A DNA stretch of 64,000 bases, taken from contig NZ_SLZG01000012.1 of assembly GCF_004341625.1 (NCBI RefSeq), positions 1-64,000 of the forward strand. The letters are read 5' to 3'. The translations under genes and the position numbers were made by a program. The stretch's first letter is position 1. Every line of letters begins with the position of its first letter. Source of the DNA: Rhizobium sp. BK376 (lineage in GTDB: Bacteria; Pseudomonadota; Alphaproteobacteria; Rhizobiales; Rhizobiaceae). Positions 42,996-51,676 of the stretch are shown here, piece by piece. A model generated the notes under the pieces. The model searched no databases. It was not told the origin of the DNA and saw nothing but the letters and a program-made list of their open reading frames with translations.

Positions 42996-44576
42996 ATGAC
43001 ACAGTCTTTTGCGATTAACGGCGACTTGCTGATCGGCGCTGATTCTTCCGGCGACAATCGCTCCGTCCGCGCTATCAATCCTTCCACGGGTGCCAATCTG
43101 GAACCCGCCTTTGCCATCGCAACCGAGGCCGATGTCGCCCGCGCCTGTGCGCTCGCTGGCCAGGCTTTCGATACGTATCGCTCCATCAGCCTCGAAGCGC
43201 GGGCAACGTTCCTGGAGACGATTGCCAACAATATCATGGAGATCGGCGATGCGCTGATCCAGCGCGGCAATGAAGAAACCGGCCTGCCGGTAGCACGTCT
43301 CGAAGGCGAACGTGCCCGCACAGTCGGTCAGCTGCGTCTTTTCGCCCAGGTTGTTCGCGCCGGCGAATGGCTCGATCTTCGCGTCGATCCCGCACTCCCG
43401 GAACGTAAGCCGCTGCCGCGGGCGGACCTGCGCCTTCGCCAGATCCCGCTCGGGCCGGTTGCCGTCTTCGGCGCCAGCAATTTCCCGCTCGCCTTCTCTG
43501 TTGCCGGTGGTGACACGGCTTCGGCGCTTGCCGCCGGTTGCCCCGTCGTCGTCAAGGGCCATCTCGCTCATCCCGGCACGGGTGAACTCGTCGGCCGCGC
43601 CATCCGCGCTGCGGTCGTCGCCTGCGGCCTTCCGGAGGGCACGTTCTCGCTGCTCAACGGCGCCAATGAGACGGGTGCTGCTCTGGTACGCGATCACAAT
43701 ATCAAGGCGGTCGGCTTCACCGGCTCGCGCGGCGGCGGTATGGCGCTTGCTGCTATCGCAGCAGCCCGGCCGGAACCGATCCCGGTCTATGCTGAAATGA
43801 GCAGCATCAACCCGGTCTACCTGATGCCGGCTGCCCTTGCTGCCCGTGCCGAAGCGCTCGGCAAGGCCTTTGTCGGTTCGCTGACCATGGGCGCCGGCCA
43901 GTTCTGCACCAATCCGGGCCTGATGTTTGCGGTCGACGGTCCCGATCTCGATCGCTTCGTTGCCAGCGCGACCGGCACGATTTCCGAAAGCGCTCCGGCT
44001 CCGATGCTGACGCCGGGCATCCATGCTGCCTATGACAGGGGTGTTGCCGCACTTGCCGGCCATGAAGCCGTCAAGACGCTGGGCAAGGGTCTGCCGGCTG
44101 AAGGCGTCAACCGCAGCCCCGCAATCTTCTTCGAGACCGATGCGTCGCATTTCCTTGCCGACGAGAAGCTCGGAAACGAAGTCTTCGGCGCTAGCAGCTT
44201 GCTGGTGCGCTGCAAGGATGTCGACCAGATGATCGCGGTTGCCGAGAAGCTGGAAGGCCAGCTGACGGCAACGCTGCATATCGATGCAGGCGACTATGCC
44301 GATACGCGCAAGCTCATTCCGGTACTGGAACGCAAGGTCGGTCGCATCCTCGCCAATGGCTGGCCGACGGGTGTGGAAGTCAGCCATGCCATGGTGCATG
44401 GCGGCCCGTTCCCGGCAACTTCGGACAGCCGCACGACGTCGGTCGGCACGCTCGCCATTCGTCGGTACCTGCGTCCGGTGTCCTACCAGGACCTGCCGGC
44501 AGAGCTGCTGCCGCCGGAACTTGCCGGCGAAGGCCTTGAAAGCCTGCCGCATCTTCTGGACGGTGTTCGCAAGTAA
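42996..44576 (+). CDS. 2,5-dioxovalerate (alpha-ketoglutarate semialdehyde) dehydrogenase
   Basis: A 526-residue aldehyde dehydrogenase. The catalytic Cys is in GAGQFCTNPGL and the Glu in YAEMSSINPVYL. LGPVAVFGASNFPLAFSVAGGDTASALAAGCPVVVKGH and the closing HGGPFPATSDSRTTSVG are characteristic of the ketoglutarate semialdehyde group, which performs the last step of pentose, hexarate or hydroxyproline breakdown to 2-oxoglutarate. The start is ATG 42996, with GGGA upstream. The 257 bases before it hold no gene. A terminator follows at 44607. Confidence 0.9.
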   Translation: MTQSFAINGDLLIGADSSGDNRSVRAINPSTGANLEPAFAIATEADVARACALAGQAFDTYRSISLEARATFLETIANNIMEIGDALIQRGNEETGLPVARLEGERARTVGQLRLFAQVVRAGEWLDLRVDPALPERKPLPRADLRLRQIPLGPVAVFGASNFPLAFSVAGGDTASALAAGCPVVVKGHLAHPGTGELVGRAIRAAVVACGLPEGTFSLLNGANETGAALVRDHNIKAVGFTGSRGGGMALAAIAAARPEPIPVYAEMSSINPVYLMPAALAARAEALGKAFVGSLTMGAGQFCTNPGLMFAVDGPDLDRFVASATGTISESAPAPMLTPGIHAAYDRGVAALAGHEAVKTLGKGLPAEGVNRSPAIFFETDASHFLADEKLGNEVFGASSLLVRCKDVDQMIAVAEKLEGQLTATLHIDAGDYADTRKLIPVLERKVGRILANGWPTGVEVSHAMVHGGPFPATSDSRTTSVGTLAIRRYLRPVSYQDLPAELLPPELAGEGLESLPHLLDGVRK

Positions 44577-44606
44577 TTCTCTGAACCGACAGCAATGTCC
44601 GGAAAC

Positions 44607-44636
44607 GCGGGTGGCCTCAGGGTCGCCCGCTTTTTT
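44607..44636 (+). terminator. Rho-independent terminator after dioxovalerate dehydrogenase
   Basis: GCGGG (44607-44611) pairs with CCCGC (44626-44630), with extra pairs inside (GCC/GGT), followed by TTTTTT. It lies 30 bases past the stop. Confidence 0.85.
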
Positions 44637-44657
44637 GTTGCTGGAGGTTTTTCCCGG

Positions 44658-45578
44658 TTATTCGCCATGTCCGAAGGAGGCGACACCCATGCGTTCTCTT
44701 CGCCAGGCTGCGGGGCTTGTCCCGACAAAACGGGTGAAGATGCGGGTCATGTGGCTCTGGCTGGCAAACCCGATGGCGGCGGCGATCTCAGGGATCGTCA
44801 GCGTCGATTTCAGCAGCAACCCTTTTGCCGCATCGACCCGGCGTTCTGTGAACCAGCGATGCGGCGGCTTACCGGTCGATTGGCGGAAGGCGCGGGCGAA
44901 ATGGCTGTTCGAGAGACCGCAATCGCGGGCCAGATCATCAATCGATACGCCGTCTCGTAGATTTGCCGCGATGGCTTCCTGTGCCCGGCGCAACTGCCAG
45001 GCCGCGAGACCGCCTCGTTTCGAGGAGACGGTAATGCCGCTGCCATAGTGCTGCAGCAGGTGCGTCTGTAGGGCCAGCGTTATGTAATCGACAAAGAGCG
45101 AGCTGGCATGTTCCGTTCCGTTGAAGGCCGGCGCGAGGCAATCGAGCAGGTGCCGGACGATCGGATCGTCGGTTCCAGGGTCCATCCTCAGCCACATATG
45201 GCGCGCGTCGACGCCCTCTGCGAACTGCTTCAGCGCAGTGAAGGGCAGATAGAGGCGCGTTGCGTTGAAGCCGTTCTCGAAGAAGGCTGCAGGCGGTACG
45301 GTCAGATCCCAGAGGCAGATCGTGCCCTTGCCGATCGTGTGGCGCTGCGGCGTGCGTGCTGAATCTATGCGCACGTTGAAGGTGGAATAGTCGAGATGGT
45401 TGAGCGGCAGGGCGTAGGCTGCTTCTCCCGGCACGGCTTTCAACGTCAGTTGCGGGGAATCTACGTGCAGGCGAGAGATGGTGATGGGGTTGCTGCCTGA
45501 TACATGCGAGATCAGCGTCGGGGGATTTTTGACGCTGTATCGCCGCTGAAGAAGGGCGCCCTGTCCGCTGGTCAGCAC
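44658..45578 (-). CDS. AraC-family regulator, downstream paralogue
   Basis: A 306-residue AraC-type regulator. The N-terminal domain lacks a recognisable cupin signature. The C-terminal double helix-turn-helix is WQLRRAQEAIAANLRDGVSI... through SNSHFARAFRQSTGKPPHRWF and IPEIAAAIGFASQSHMTRIFTRFVGTSPAAWRR. I start at GTG 45578, overlapping the upstream gene's stop by 7 bases, which implies coupling; a longer frame starts inside that gene. The neighbouring gene at 45572-46528 is a clear paralogue, so the pair arose by tandem duplication and then diverged. Confidence 0.82.
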   Translation of the reverse strand: MLTSGQGALLQRRYSVKNPPTLISHVSGSNPITISRLHVDSPQLTLKAVPGEAAYALPLNHLDYSTFNVRIDSARTPQRHTIGKGTICLWDLTVPPAAFFENGFNATRLYLPFTALKQFAEGVDARHMWLRMDPGTDDPIVRHLLDCLAPAFNGTEHASSLFVDYITLALQTHLLQHYGSGITVSSKRGGLAAWQLRRAQEAIAANLRDGVSIDDLARDCGLSNSHFARAFRQSTGKPPHRWFTERRVDAAKGLLLKSTLTIPEIAAAIGFASQSHMTRIFTRFVGTSPAAWRRERMGVASFGHGE

Positions 45579-46528
45579 GGATCGGCTTCCTGCCCGACGG
45601 CTGCAGCCATCCGCGGCGTTTGCGTGATCTGCGTTTCGCGCCACCGGCCGGGTGTCATGCCCGTGGTCTGCGAAAAGACGCGGGTAAGATGGCTCTGGTC
45701 GGAGAAGCCGCACATTACGGCTATTTCAGCCAGCGGCGCGCCAGTCAGCATCAGTTCCTTGGCCCGATCGACCCGGCGCTGCATCAGCCAGCGATGGGGC
45801 GGGGTGCCGGTGCTGCGGGCAAAGGCGCGGGCGAAATGGCTGGTGGAAAGCCCGCAGTCGCTGGCAAGCTGCGCCAGGGAAACCTCCTGATCAAGCCGCG
45901 CATCGATCGTGTCGCGAGCGCGGCGCAGCTGCCACGGCGTAAGACCGCCAACGATCGCCAGCGGGGAAATGCTGATCCCGCCATAGCGCTGGACCAGGTG
46001 CGTATTGAAGGCCTTGCCGATATAGTCGAGAAACCTGGAATTCATCCGGTCGGGCTTTCCAACGACAGGTATCAGGCAAGACAGAAGATTTTCTACTACC
46101 GTGTCGCCGGTTGCCGAACCCGGTCCGAGAGCCGGTGCCGTGATACGATCGACACCCAGCTTGTCGGTGATCTCGTCAAATGCCTGCCGCGGCAAATAGA
46201 GGTGCGCATCCTCTCCTGCATCAATCGGATATTTGGTTTCGTCCAACATCAACATTAAAAGGCTGATCATGCCGTAGGGAAAGGGTATGACGGGCACGAA
46301 ACGCTCTATCATCCTCACCCGCTCCATCGGCGGGTCCTGGCGTTGCAATCCCAGCATGACACCGATTTCGCGGCTTCTTTCCGGATCTCCATCCGGCCCG
46401 GGACATTCCAAGTCGTTTGCGTGCAGATTGACCCCGCTTTTCAGCAAAGCGGTTTTCAATGCACACGCAGGTGTGCTCAAGCGGAAATAGTTGTCGGGTC
46501 GAATTCCACGCATCGTCGCAAGCCCCAC
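45572..46528 (-). CDS. AraC-family regulator, upstream paralogue
   Basis: A 318-residue AraC-type regulator. The DNA-binding part, WQLRRARDTIDARLDQEVSL then STSHFARAFARSTGTPPHRWL and LAEIAVMCGFSDQSHLTRVFSQTTGMTPGRWRE, aligns without gaps to the downstream paralogue at roughly half identity. The ligand domain is more divergent. The first ATG (46528) or the one at 46513 may be used. Both genes are on the - strand with 287 bases of promoter space before the SDR gene. Confidence 0.87.
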   Translation of the reverse strand: MGLATMRGIRPDNYFRLSTPACALKTALLKSGVNLHANDLECPGPDGDPERSREIGVMLGLQRQDPPMERVRMIERFVPVIPFPYGMISLLMLMLDETKYPIDAGEDAHLYLPRQAFDEITDKLGVDRITAPALGPGSATGDTVVENLLSCLIPVVGKPDRMNSRFLDYIGKAFNTHLVQRYGGISISPLAIVGGLTPWQLRRARDTIDARLDQEVSLAQLASDCGLSTSHFARAFARSTGTPPHRWLMQRRVDRAKELMLTGAPLAEIAVMCGFSDQSHLTRVFSQTTGMTPGRWRETQITQTPRMAAAVGQEADPC

Positions 46529-46764
46529 ATCCTGCCCACAATGGATCGCCGATCACGCTTCGATGGCGCCCCCTCGAATACTATCTCGTCAGCCACTCTC
46601 CGATTTTTCGACGGCTACCAACTTTTTATAACAGCTACCAGACGTCAATGTGGGTTAGTGTCGGTTTTAGTCAAATTGCGATCGAAATCTGCAATCCATC
46701 ATGTAGAGCAGGCTTATCTACTCCGGATTTTGAGGGGCAATACTGGGTATATCGCAAATGCGAA

Positions 46765-46786
46765 GGCGCCCGCATTTGCGGGCGCC
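46765..46786. terminator. Strong hairpin between SDR and AraC genes
   Basis: GGCGCCCGCA pairs with TGCGGGCGCC around two bases. It lies 30 bases past the SDR stop (- strand). The T-run is poor, but the stem is very stable. The rest of 46529-46815 shows no gene. Confidence 0.65.
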
Positions 46787-46815
46787 GAATTGTTTGTAAT
46801 ATAAGCTTATTTTAT

Positions 46816-47622
46816 TCAGGCGGCCGGACCGACATGATAGCGATCGGCCGGCTTGGTGCGCGAAAGGTTCGGCATCATCGCCTGACGGGCGCTTTCATAG
46901 GCCTGCCATTGCGCATAGTCCGGCAAGGCCGGAATGGTCGCGAGTTCGCCCTGATCGAAGCCCGCCAAGGCGGCATCCACCATGTCCTCGGCCGACATGA
47001 CGATTTCGGTTGGCAGATGCTCGACCGGCGTACCGGCGATGCCCCAGAAATCGGTGGCGGTCGCGCCGGGCATAACGGCCTGGATATTGATGTTCTTGTC
47101 GGCAAGTTCATGCTTCAGCGACTGGCTGAAGGCGAGAACGAAGGCCTTGGAACCGCCATAGACCCCGTTCAGTATTTCGGGAGCAACGGCGACGATCGAG
47201 GCGATATTGATGATGGCGCCGCCGCCACGAGCGACGAGGCCAGGCACGACAGCGTAGGTGAGCCGGGTCAGGGCCACGACGTTGAGATTGATCATCTGCT
47301 CCATCTTGTCGATATCAGAGCCGAGGAGCGGTGCCGTCCCGCCGACGCCGGCATTGTTGACCAGCAAAGTGATGCTGGCGTCGCTGCGCAGAACTTCCTC
47401 GACGCGGGCAAGATCAGCCTTGTCGTTGAGGTCGGCAGCGATGGCTTCGATGGTCCGGCCGGTTTCGGCAGTCAGGCGAGAGGCCAGATCCTGAAGGCGA
47501 TCGCGATTGCGGGCGACGAGGATCAGGTCATAGCCGCGCTTGGCAAGACGGTGGGCATAGACAGCGCCAATGCCTGTCGAAGCGCCGGTGATGAGGGCAG
47601 TGCCTTTGGATTGCGTGGTCAT
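46816..47622 (-). CDS. Short-chain dehydrogenase/reductase
   Basis: A 268-residue SDR. TGASTGIGAVYAHRLAKRGYDLILVARNRDRL is the cofactor site, where the Arg after the second strand favours NADPH. NNAGVGGT and the catalytic INIASIVAVAPEILNGVYGGSKAFV with Tyr and Lys follow. The C-terminal part contains a variable PDYAQWQAYESARQAM. It is divergent from the GlxA-type regulator, its likely controller. Confidence 0.9.
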   Translation of the reverse strand: MTTQSKGTALITGASTGIGAVYAHRLAKRGYDLILVARNRDRLQDLASRLTAETGRTIEAIAADLNDKADLARVEEVLRSDASITLLVNNAGVGGTAPLLGSDIDKMEQMINLNVVALTRLTYAVVPGLVARGGGAIINIASIVAVAPEILNGVYGGSKAFVLAFSQSLKHELADKNINIQAVMPGATATDFWGIAGTPVEHLPTEIVMSAEDMVDAALAGFDQGELATIPALPDYAQWQAYESARQAMMPNLSRTKPADRYHVGPAA

Positions 47623-47743
47623 TGTTTCTCTCCTTTTCGGTGGCGCGGCGTCATGCCGTTCGCTTGAGGAGGGTTATAGCGCTGCTTGTTTGCGTCCCAA
47701 ATGTCATATATACCACCTTTTAGGACATAGGGAGATTTCGGTC

Positions 47744-48685
47744 ATGCAACGCATCGCCTTCCTGCTCTATCCCGGTTTCCAGGTGATGAGCCTTGCGGCA
47801 ATCTCGGCCTTCGAATTCGCCAATCTGGAGATCGGGGAGGATCACTACGAGATCATCTACGTCTCGGAGACCGGCGGCCCGATCACGAGTTCGATCGGCA
47901 TGACGGTCGATACCCGGGCCTTCCATGAGCCGGATTTCGATACATTGGCTGTTTCGGGGGCTCCCGGCATAGCGGTGCCAACTCCGGGCGAGCAACGGTA
48001 TGTGCAGGAAGCGTTGACAAGATCACGGCGCGTTGCCTCGATTTGTACCGGCGCGTTCGTGCTCGCAGAGGCGGGCGTGCTTGATGGACGCAGAGCAACA
48101 ACGCATTGGTCCGTGGCGCGCGAACTGCAGGTACGGTATCCGAAGATCAAGATGGAAGAGGATCGCATCTTCATCATCGACGGTTCTGTCTGGACGTCAG
48201 CCGGCATGACAGCGGGTGTCGATCTGGCGCTTGCGATGGTGGAAAAAGATCTGGGCGCCGATGTCGCGCGGGCTGTGGCAAAGAAGCTCGTCGTCTATCA
48301 TCGCCGCGCCGGAGGCCAGTCGCAATTTTCGGCGCTGCTTGACATGGAGCCGAAGTCGGACCGGATACAGAGTGCGCTGACCTATGCCAAACGCAACCTT
48401 CATACTACGCTTTCGGTGGAGCAGCTTGCCGATGTTGCCCATCTCAGCCCCCGGCAATTCAGCCGTGCCTTTCGCGAAGAAACCGGGCAATCTCCGGCAA
48501 AGGCGGTCGAGACCCTGAGGGTCGAAGCAGCGCGGCTGATGATGGAAGACGGAAGGCATCCGATCGATGTGGTGGCGCGAGAAACGGGCTTTGCCGACCG
48601 GGAGCGTATGCGCCGCGCCTTCCTGCGCGCCTTCGGACAACCACCCCAGGCGATCCGGCGCAATGCGCGCGGGGCTGAGCTTTAG
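47744..48685 (+). CDS. GlxA-type regulator (DJ-1/PfpI plus AraC domains)
   Basis: A 313-residue regulator. The N-terminal 170 residues are a DJ-1/PfpI fold (IAFLLYPGFQVMSLAAISAFEFAN; SICTGAFVLAEAGVLDGRRATTHW, with the elbow Cys). The C-terminal AraC domain has TTLSVEQLADVAHLSPRQFSRAFREETGQSPAKAV and IDVVARETGFADRERMRRAFLRAFG. The ATG is preceded by GGGAG. It shares a 121-base divergent promoter region with the SDR gene. The stop overlaps the convergent cyclase gene by 4 bases. Confidence 0.92.
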   Translation: MQRIAFLLYPGFQVMSLAAISAFEFANLEIGEDHYEIIYVSETGGPITSSIGMTVDTRAFHEPDFDTLAVSGAPGIAVPTPGEQRYVQEALTRSRRVASICTGAFVLAEAGVLDGRRATTHWSVARELQVRYPKIKMEEDRIFIIDGSVWTSAGMTAGVDLALAMVEKDLGADVARAVAKKLVVYHRRAGGQSQFSALLDMEPKSDRIQSALTYAKRNLHTTLSVEQLADVAHLSPRQFSRAFREETGQSPAKAVETLRVEAARLMMEDGRHPIDVVARETGFADRERMRRAFLRAFGQPPQAIRRNARGAEL

Positions 48686-49929
48686 GTATCCTTCTCTTCC
48701 AAGGGAGAGGGAGTGATTGCAAACAGCTCCACTTTCTCCTTGAAGCCTTTCAGTCTGCGGTAGCCGATCGAGACGGTTTCCACCTCGAGCAAATCCGCGA
48801 CCTCTTGCGACATCAGCAAGGGATCGCCGGTTTCGCTGCAGACGCCCTGGATGCGGCTGACGAGATTGACGTCGGGGCCGACGATGGTGAAATCCAGGCG
48901 GCGCCCGGAGCCGATGTTGCCGTAGCTGACTTCGCCATAGTGCAACGCGATGCCAGCCTGCAATTGGGTGTCGGGAAAGCGCAAGCCATCGATGCGGCCG
49001 AGAATATCCCTTGCAGCTTTGAAAGCCGCGCGGGCAGACCGCGCGGCATCATAGCCGGGAAAGACGGCGAGGACCGCGTCGCCCATGAATTTCAGGACCT
49101 CGCCGCCACGATGGGTGATCGCAGGCACGACGGCATCGAAATAGACGTTCAGCAATTCCAGCACGCGCTCGCTCGGCAGGGCGTTGGACAGCTCGGTGAA
49201 GTGGCGCAGGTCGCAGAGCATCAACGCTGCTTCCATCGTCTCGATTTCGCCAGTGCGGATGCGACCGGCGAGAATTCGTTGCGCCGTCATCGGGCCGACA
49301 TAGGTGTCGAGCAGGCTGAGCTCGACCTGGCGCAGGGTTCTGAGCTCGCAGACGTTGCGCAGTGACGGCATGATCCGCTCGATCACCTGTCGCTCCGCCG
49401 GTGTAAAGCCGCCGCGGCGTCGTGTGCCGAAGGACGCGGCGCTGACCGGACCATCGGCATTGCAGAGCGGGACGACCATCAGTTCGACGAGATCACGGCC
49501 GGCGAATGTGTCGAGCTGCTCCCATTGATCGCCGTTATCCGTGCGGTCGGCAATGACTGTTTGCCGGGCGGACATCGCCTTCCAGAGCGCACTCTTGGCG
49601 AAAAGGGGAGAAACATCGCCGTATTCGCGATCCCGGATCTGGATCGGTTCGTTCGGCGCCCAGGCGATGGAGCGGCCGATGATTTCCGGATGCAGGGTCC
49701 GGAGATGCAGCGCGAGGCGGTCGAGGGGTAGCCCGATGGCCTGAAGCCGGCGGCCAAGTCCGAAGATCAAATCGGCTTCGTCAAGCGCGTGCGCTTCATC
49801 TCCGGAGAGCCATTCGATCAGCGCGAGTATGGCGGCCGGGCTGACGGCACCGCGCCCGGGGCTGAAGTCTTCGATTTCGGCAATGTCAGTCGGCAGGGAT
49901 CGGGCAGAGCGAAGGTCGGCGGGCGTCAT
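48682..49929 (-). CDS. Class III adenylate/guanylate cyclase
   Basis: A 415-residue protein. The N-terminal 180 residues look like a GAF-type sensor (VVPLCNADGPVSAASFGTRRRGGFTPAERQVIERI). The catalytic domain starts at ALMLCDLRHFTELSNALPSERVLELLNVYFDAVV, with the first metal Asp, and GEVLKFMGDAVLAVF gives the second. It ends in VGPDVNLVSRIQGVC and DPLLMSQEVADLL. It makes cAMP or possibly cGMP; rhizobia have many such cyclases. GAGGAG precedes the ATG. It is the next gene after the emrAB pair on the same strand, only 29 bases past the emrB stop, so part of the transcript may be shared. Confidence 0.9.
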   Translation of the reverse strand: MTPADLRSARSLPTDIAEIEDFSPGRGAVSPAAILALIEWLSGDEAHALDEADLIFGLGRRLQAIGLPLDRLALHLRTLHPEIIGRSIAWAPNEPIQIRDREYGDVSPLFAKSALWKAMSARQTVIADRTDNGDQWEQLDTFAGRDLVELMVVPLCNADGPVSAASFGTRRRGGFTPAERQVIERIMPSLRNVCELRTLRQVELSLLDTYVGPMTAQRILAGRIRTGEIETMEAALMLCDLRHFTELSNALPSERVLELLNVYFDAVVPAITHRGGEVLKFMGDAVLAVFPGYDAARSARAAFKAARDILGRIDGLRFPDTQLQAGIALHYGEVSYGNIGSGRRLDFTIVGPDVNLVSRIQGVCSETGDPLLMSQEVADLLEVETVSIGYRRLKGFKEKVELFAITPSPLEEKDT

Positions 49930-49958
49930 GATCGTAACTCCTCATTGGAGGGCGACGC

Positions 49959-51599
49959 CTAGTGGGCGCCGCCTCCATCCACATGGCCGGGTTTCTTGAG
50001 CAACAGGCTGGCAACGAGAGCGGCAACGAGTGCCACGCCGAGGAAATAGAACGTATCGCTGAAGGCCATGATATTGGCCTGTTCGCGAACGCGGCCGGCG
50101 ACGGCGATGACCGCCTTGTGCTGGGCGGCGGCCTGGTCAGTGACGCCATGGTTCATGAAATAATTGGTCAGCTGGGCGATGCGGGTGCGGGTGGCTTCCT
50201 CGAAGGTCGAGACCGAATTGGTCAGGATGTTCGAATGGAACTGCTCGCGTTTCTGCTGGAAGGTTTGCAGCATCGCGATCCCGACCGCGCCGCCGAGGTT
50301 GCGCATCATGTTGAAGAGCGACGAGGCGGAGCCTGCATTTTCCCTTTCGATGCCCGCAGTCGCAACGGCAGTCAGCGGGGTAAACGCAAGGGCCTGGCCG
50401 ATGGCGCGGACGATGTTCGGCCAGAAGAGCTGGTCGCTGGCATAATCTGCCGTCATGTAGACATTCATGAAGTTGCTGGCGGCGAAGAGGGCGAAGCCGG
50501 CGATGATCAGAATGCGGACGTCGAAGCGCTTCATCAGGCGCGGGACAAGCGGGATCAGCAGCAACTGCGGAATACCGGTCCAGGCGAGCACCATGCCGAT
50601 CTGCTCGGAATTATAGCCCTGGATGCGGGTCAGGTAGATCGGCAGGATGAAGACCGAGCCATAAAGCGCGATACCCATCAGGAAGTTGGCGACGATGCCG
50701 AAGCCGAAGTTGCGGCGGACCAGCAGGCGCAGGTTCAGCAGGGGGTGCGCGGTCTTCAGCTCGATGATCAGGAAAAGGGTGAGCGAAACGGCAGCGATGA
50801 CGGACAGGCGGAGGATGAAGGGCGAGCCGAACCAGTCGTCCTTGTTGCCCTCTTCGAGCACCGTTTGCAGCGAAGCAAGCCCGATCGCCATGGTGAAGAT
50901 GCCGGGCCAGTCGCCCTTGGCGAGCAAGCCGAGGTTCATCGGCGCGCTTTCCAGGGAGAACCACAGCATGCCGACCATGATCGCGCCGGGAACCAGGTTG
51001 ACGTAGAAGATGTATTCCCAACCCCAGTTTTCAGTCAGGTAACCGCCGATGGTCGGGCCGATGGCTGGCGCGAAGGTGGCGGACAGGGCAAAGAGCGCAA
51101 GGCCGATCGACTGCTTGGCCTTGGGCAGCATGGTGATGATGATGGTGAAAGCCATCGGGATCAGCACGCCGCCGGAAAAGCCCTGGATGGCGCGCAGCAC
51201 GATCATCTGCTGCAGGTTTGCGGCAAAGGCGCAGGCGACCGAGAAGACCAGGAAGAGGATGGCGTTGGCCAGCAGGTAGGTACGGACCGAAAAGACGCGA
51301 GCGAGCCAGCCGGTCAGCGGAATGACGACGATTTCGGCGATGAGATAGGAGGTCGAGATCCAACCGCCGTCATCGGTGCCTGCGCCGATCGCGCCCTGGA
51401 TATCGGCGAGCGAGGCGTTGACGATCTGGATGTTGAGGACGGCCATGAACGCGCCGAGCGTGGAGCCGATGACGGCGATCCACATCTTCAGGCCGCTGGC
51501 GCCATGCATTTCCGTTGCCGCGGGGGTTGCCTTCACATTCGTTCTTTGGGCAGGCGCTGCAACAATGTTGCTGTTTGCTGCGGGTTGAAAGGTGGCCAT
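49959..51599 (-). CDS. emrB: EmrB/QacA-type multidrug MFS transporter
   Basis: A 546-residue DHA2-family drug/H+ antiporter with 14 predicted membrane segments. Motifs include GAFMAVLNIQIVNASLADIQGAIG, LIAEIVVIPLTGWLARVFSVR, RAIQGFSGGVLIPMAF and LSATFAPAIGPTIGGYL. The start is ATG 51599 (MATFQPAANSN), with AAGGAGAA 8 bases upstream. It works with the membrane-fusion protein encoded just upstream and with an outer-membrane channel not present here, to expel toxic compounds. Confidence 0.94.
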   Translation of the reverse strand: MATFQPAANSNIVAAPAQRTNVKATPAATEMHGASGLKMWIAVIGSTLGAFMAVLNIQIVNASLADIQGAIGAGTDDGGWISTSYLIAEIVVIPLTGWLARVFSVRTYLLANAILFLVFSVACAFAANLQQMIVLRAIQGFSGGVLIPMAFTIIITMLPKAKQSIGLALFALSATFAPAIGPTIGGYLTENWGWEYIFYVNLVPGAIMVGMLWFSLESAPMNLGLLAKGDWPGIFTMAIGLASLQTVLEEGNKDDWFGSPFILRLSVIAAVSLTLFLIIELKTAHPLLNLRLLVRRNFGFGIVANFLMGIALYGSVFILPIYLTRIQGYNSEQIGMVLAWTGIPQLLLIPLVPRLMKRFDVRILIIAGFALFAASNFMNVYMTADYASDQLFWPNIVRAIGQALAFTPLTAVATAGIERENAGSASSLFNMMRNLGGAVGIAMLQTFQQKREQFHSNILTNSVSTFEEATRTRIAQLTNYFMNHGVTDQAAAQHKAVIAVAGRVREQANIMAFSDTFYFLGVALVAALVASLLLKKPGHVDGGGAH

Positions 51600-51676
51600 G
51601 ACAGTTCTCCTTCTGGCTCTTGAGAAGACATTCTCACGAGCCACGGCCGGCGATAATTGTGAAAGGAAGGGAAGGA

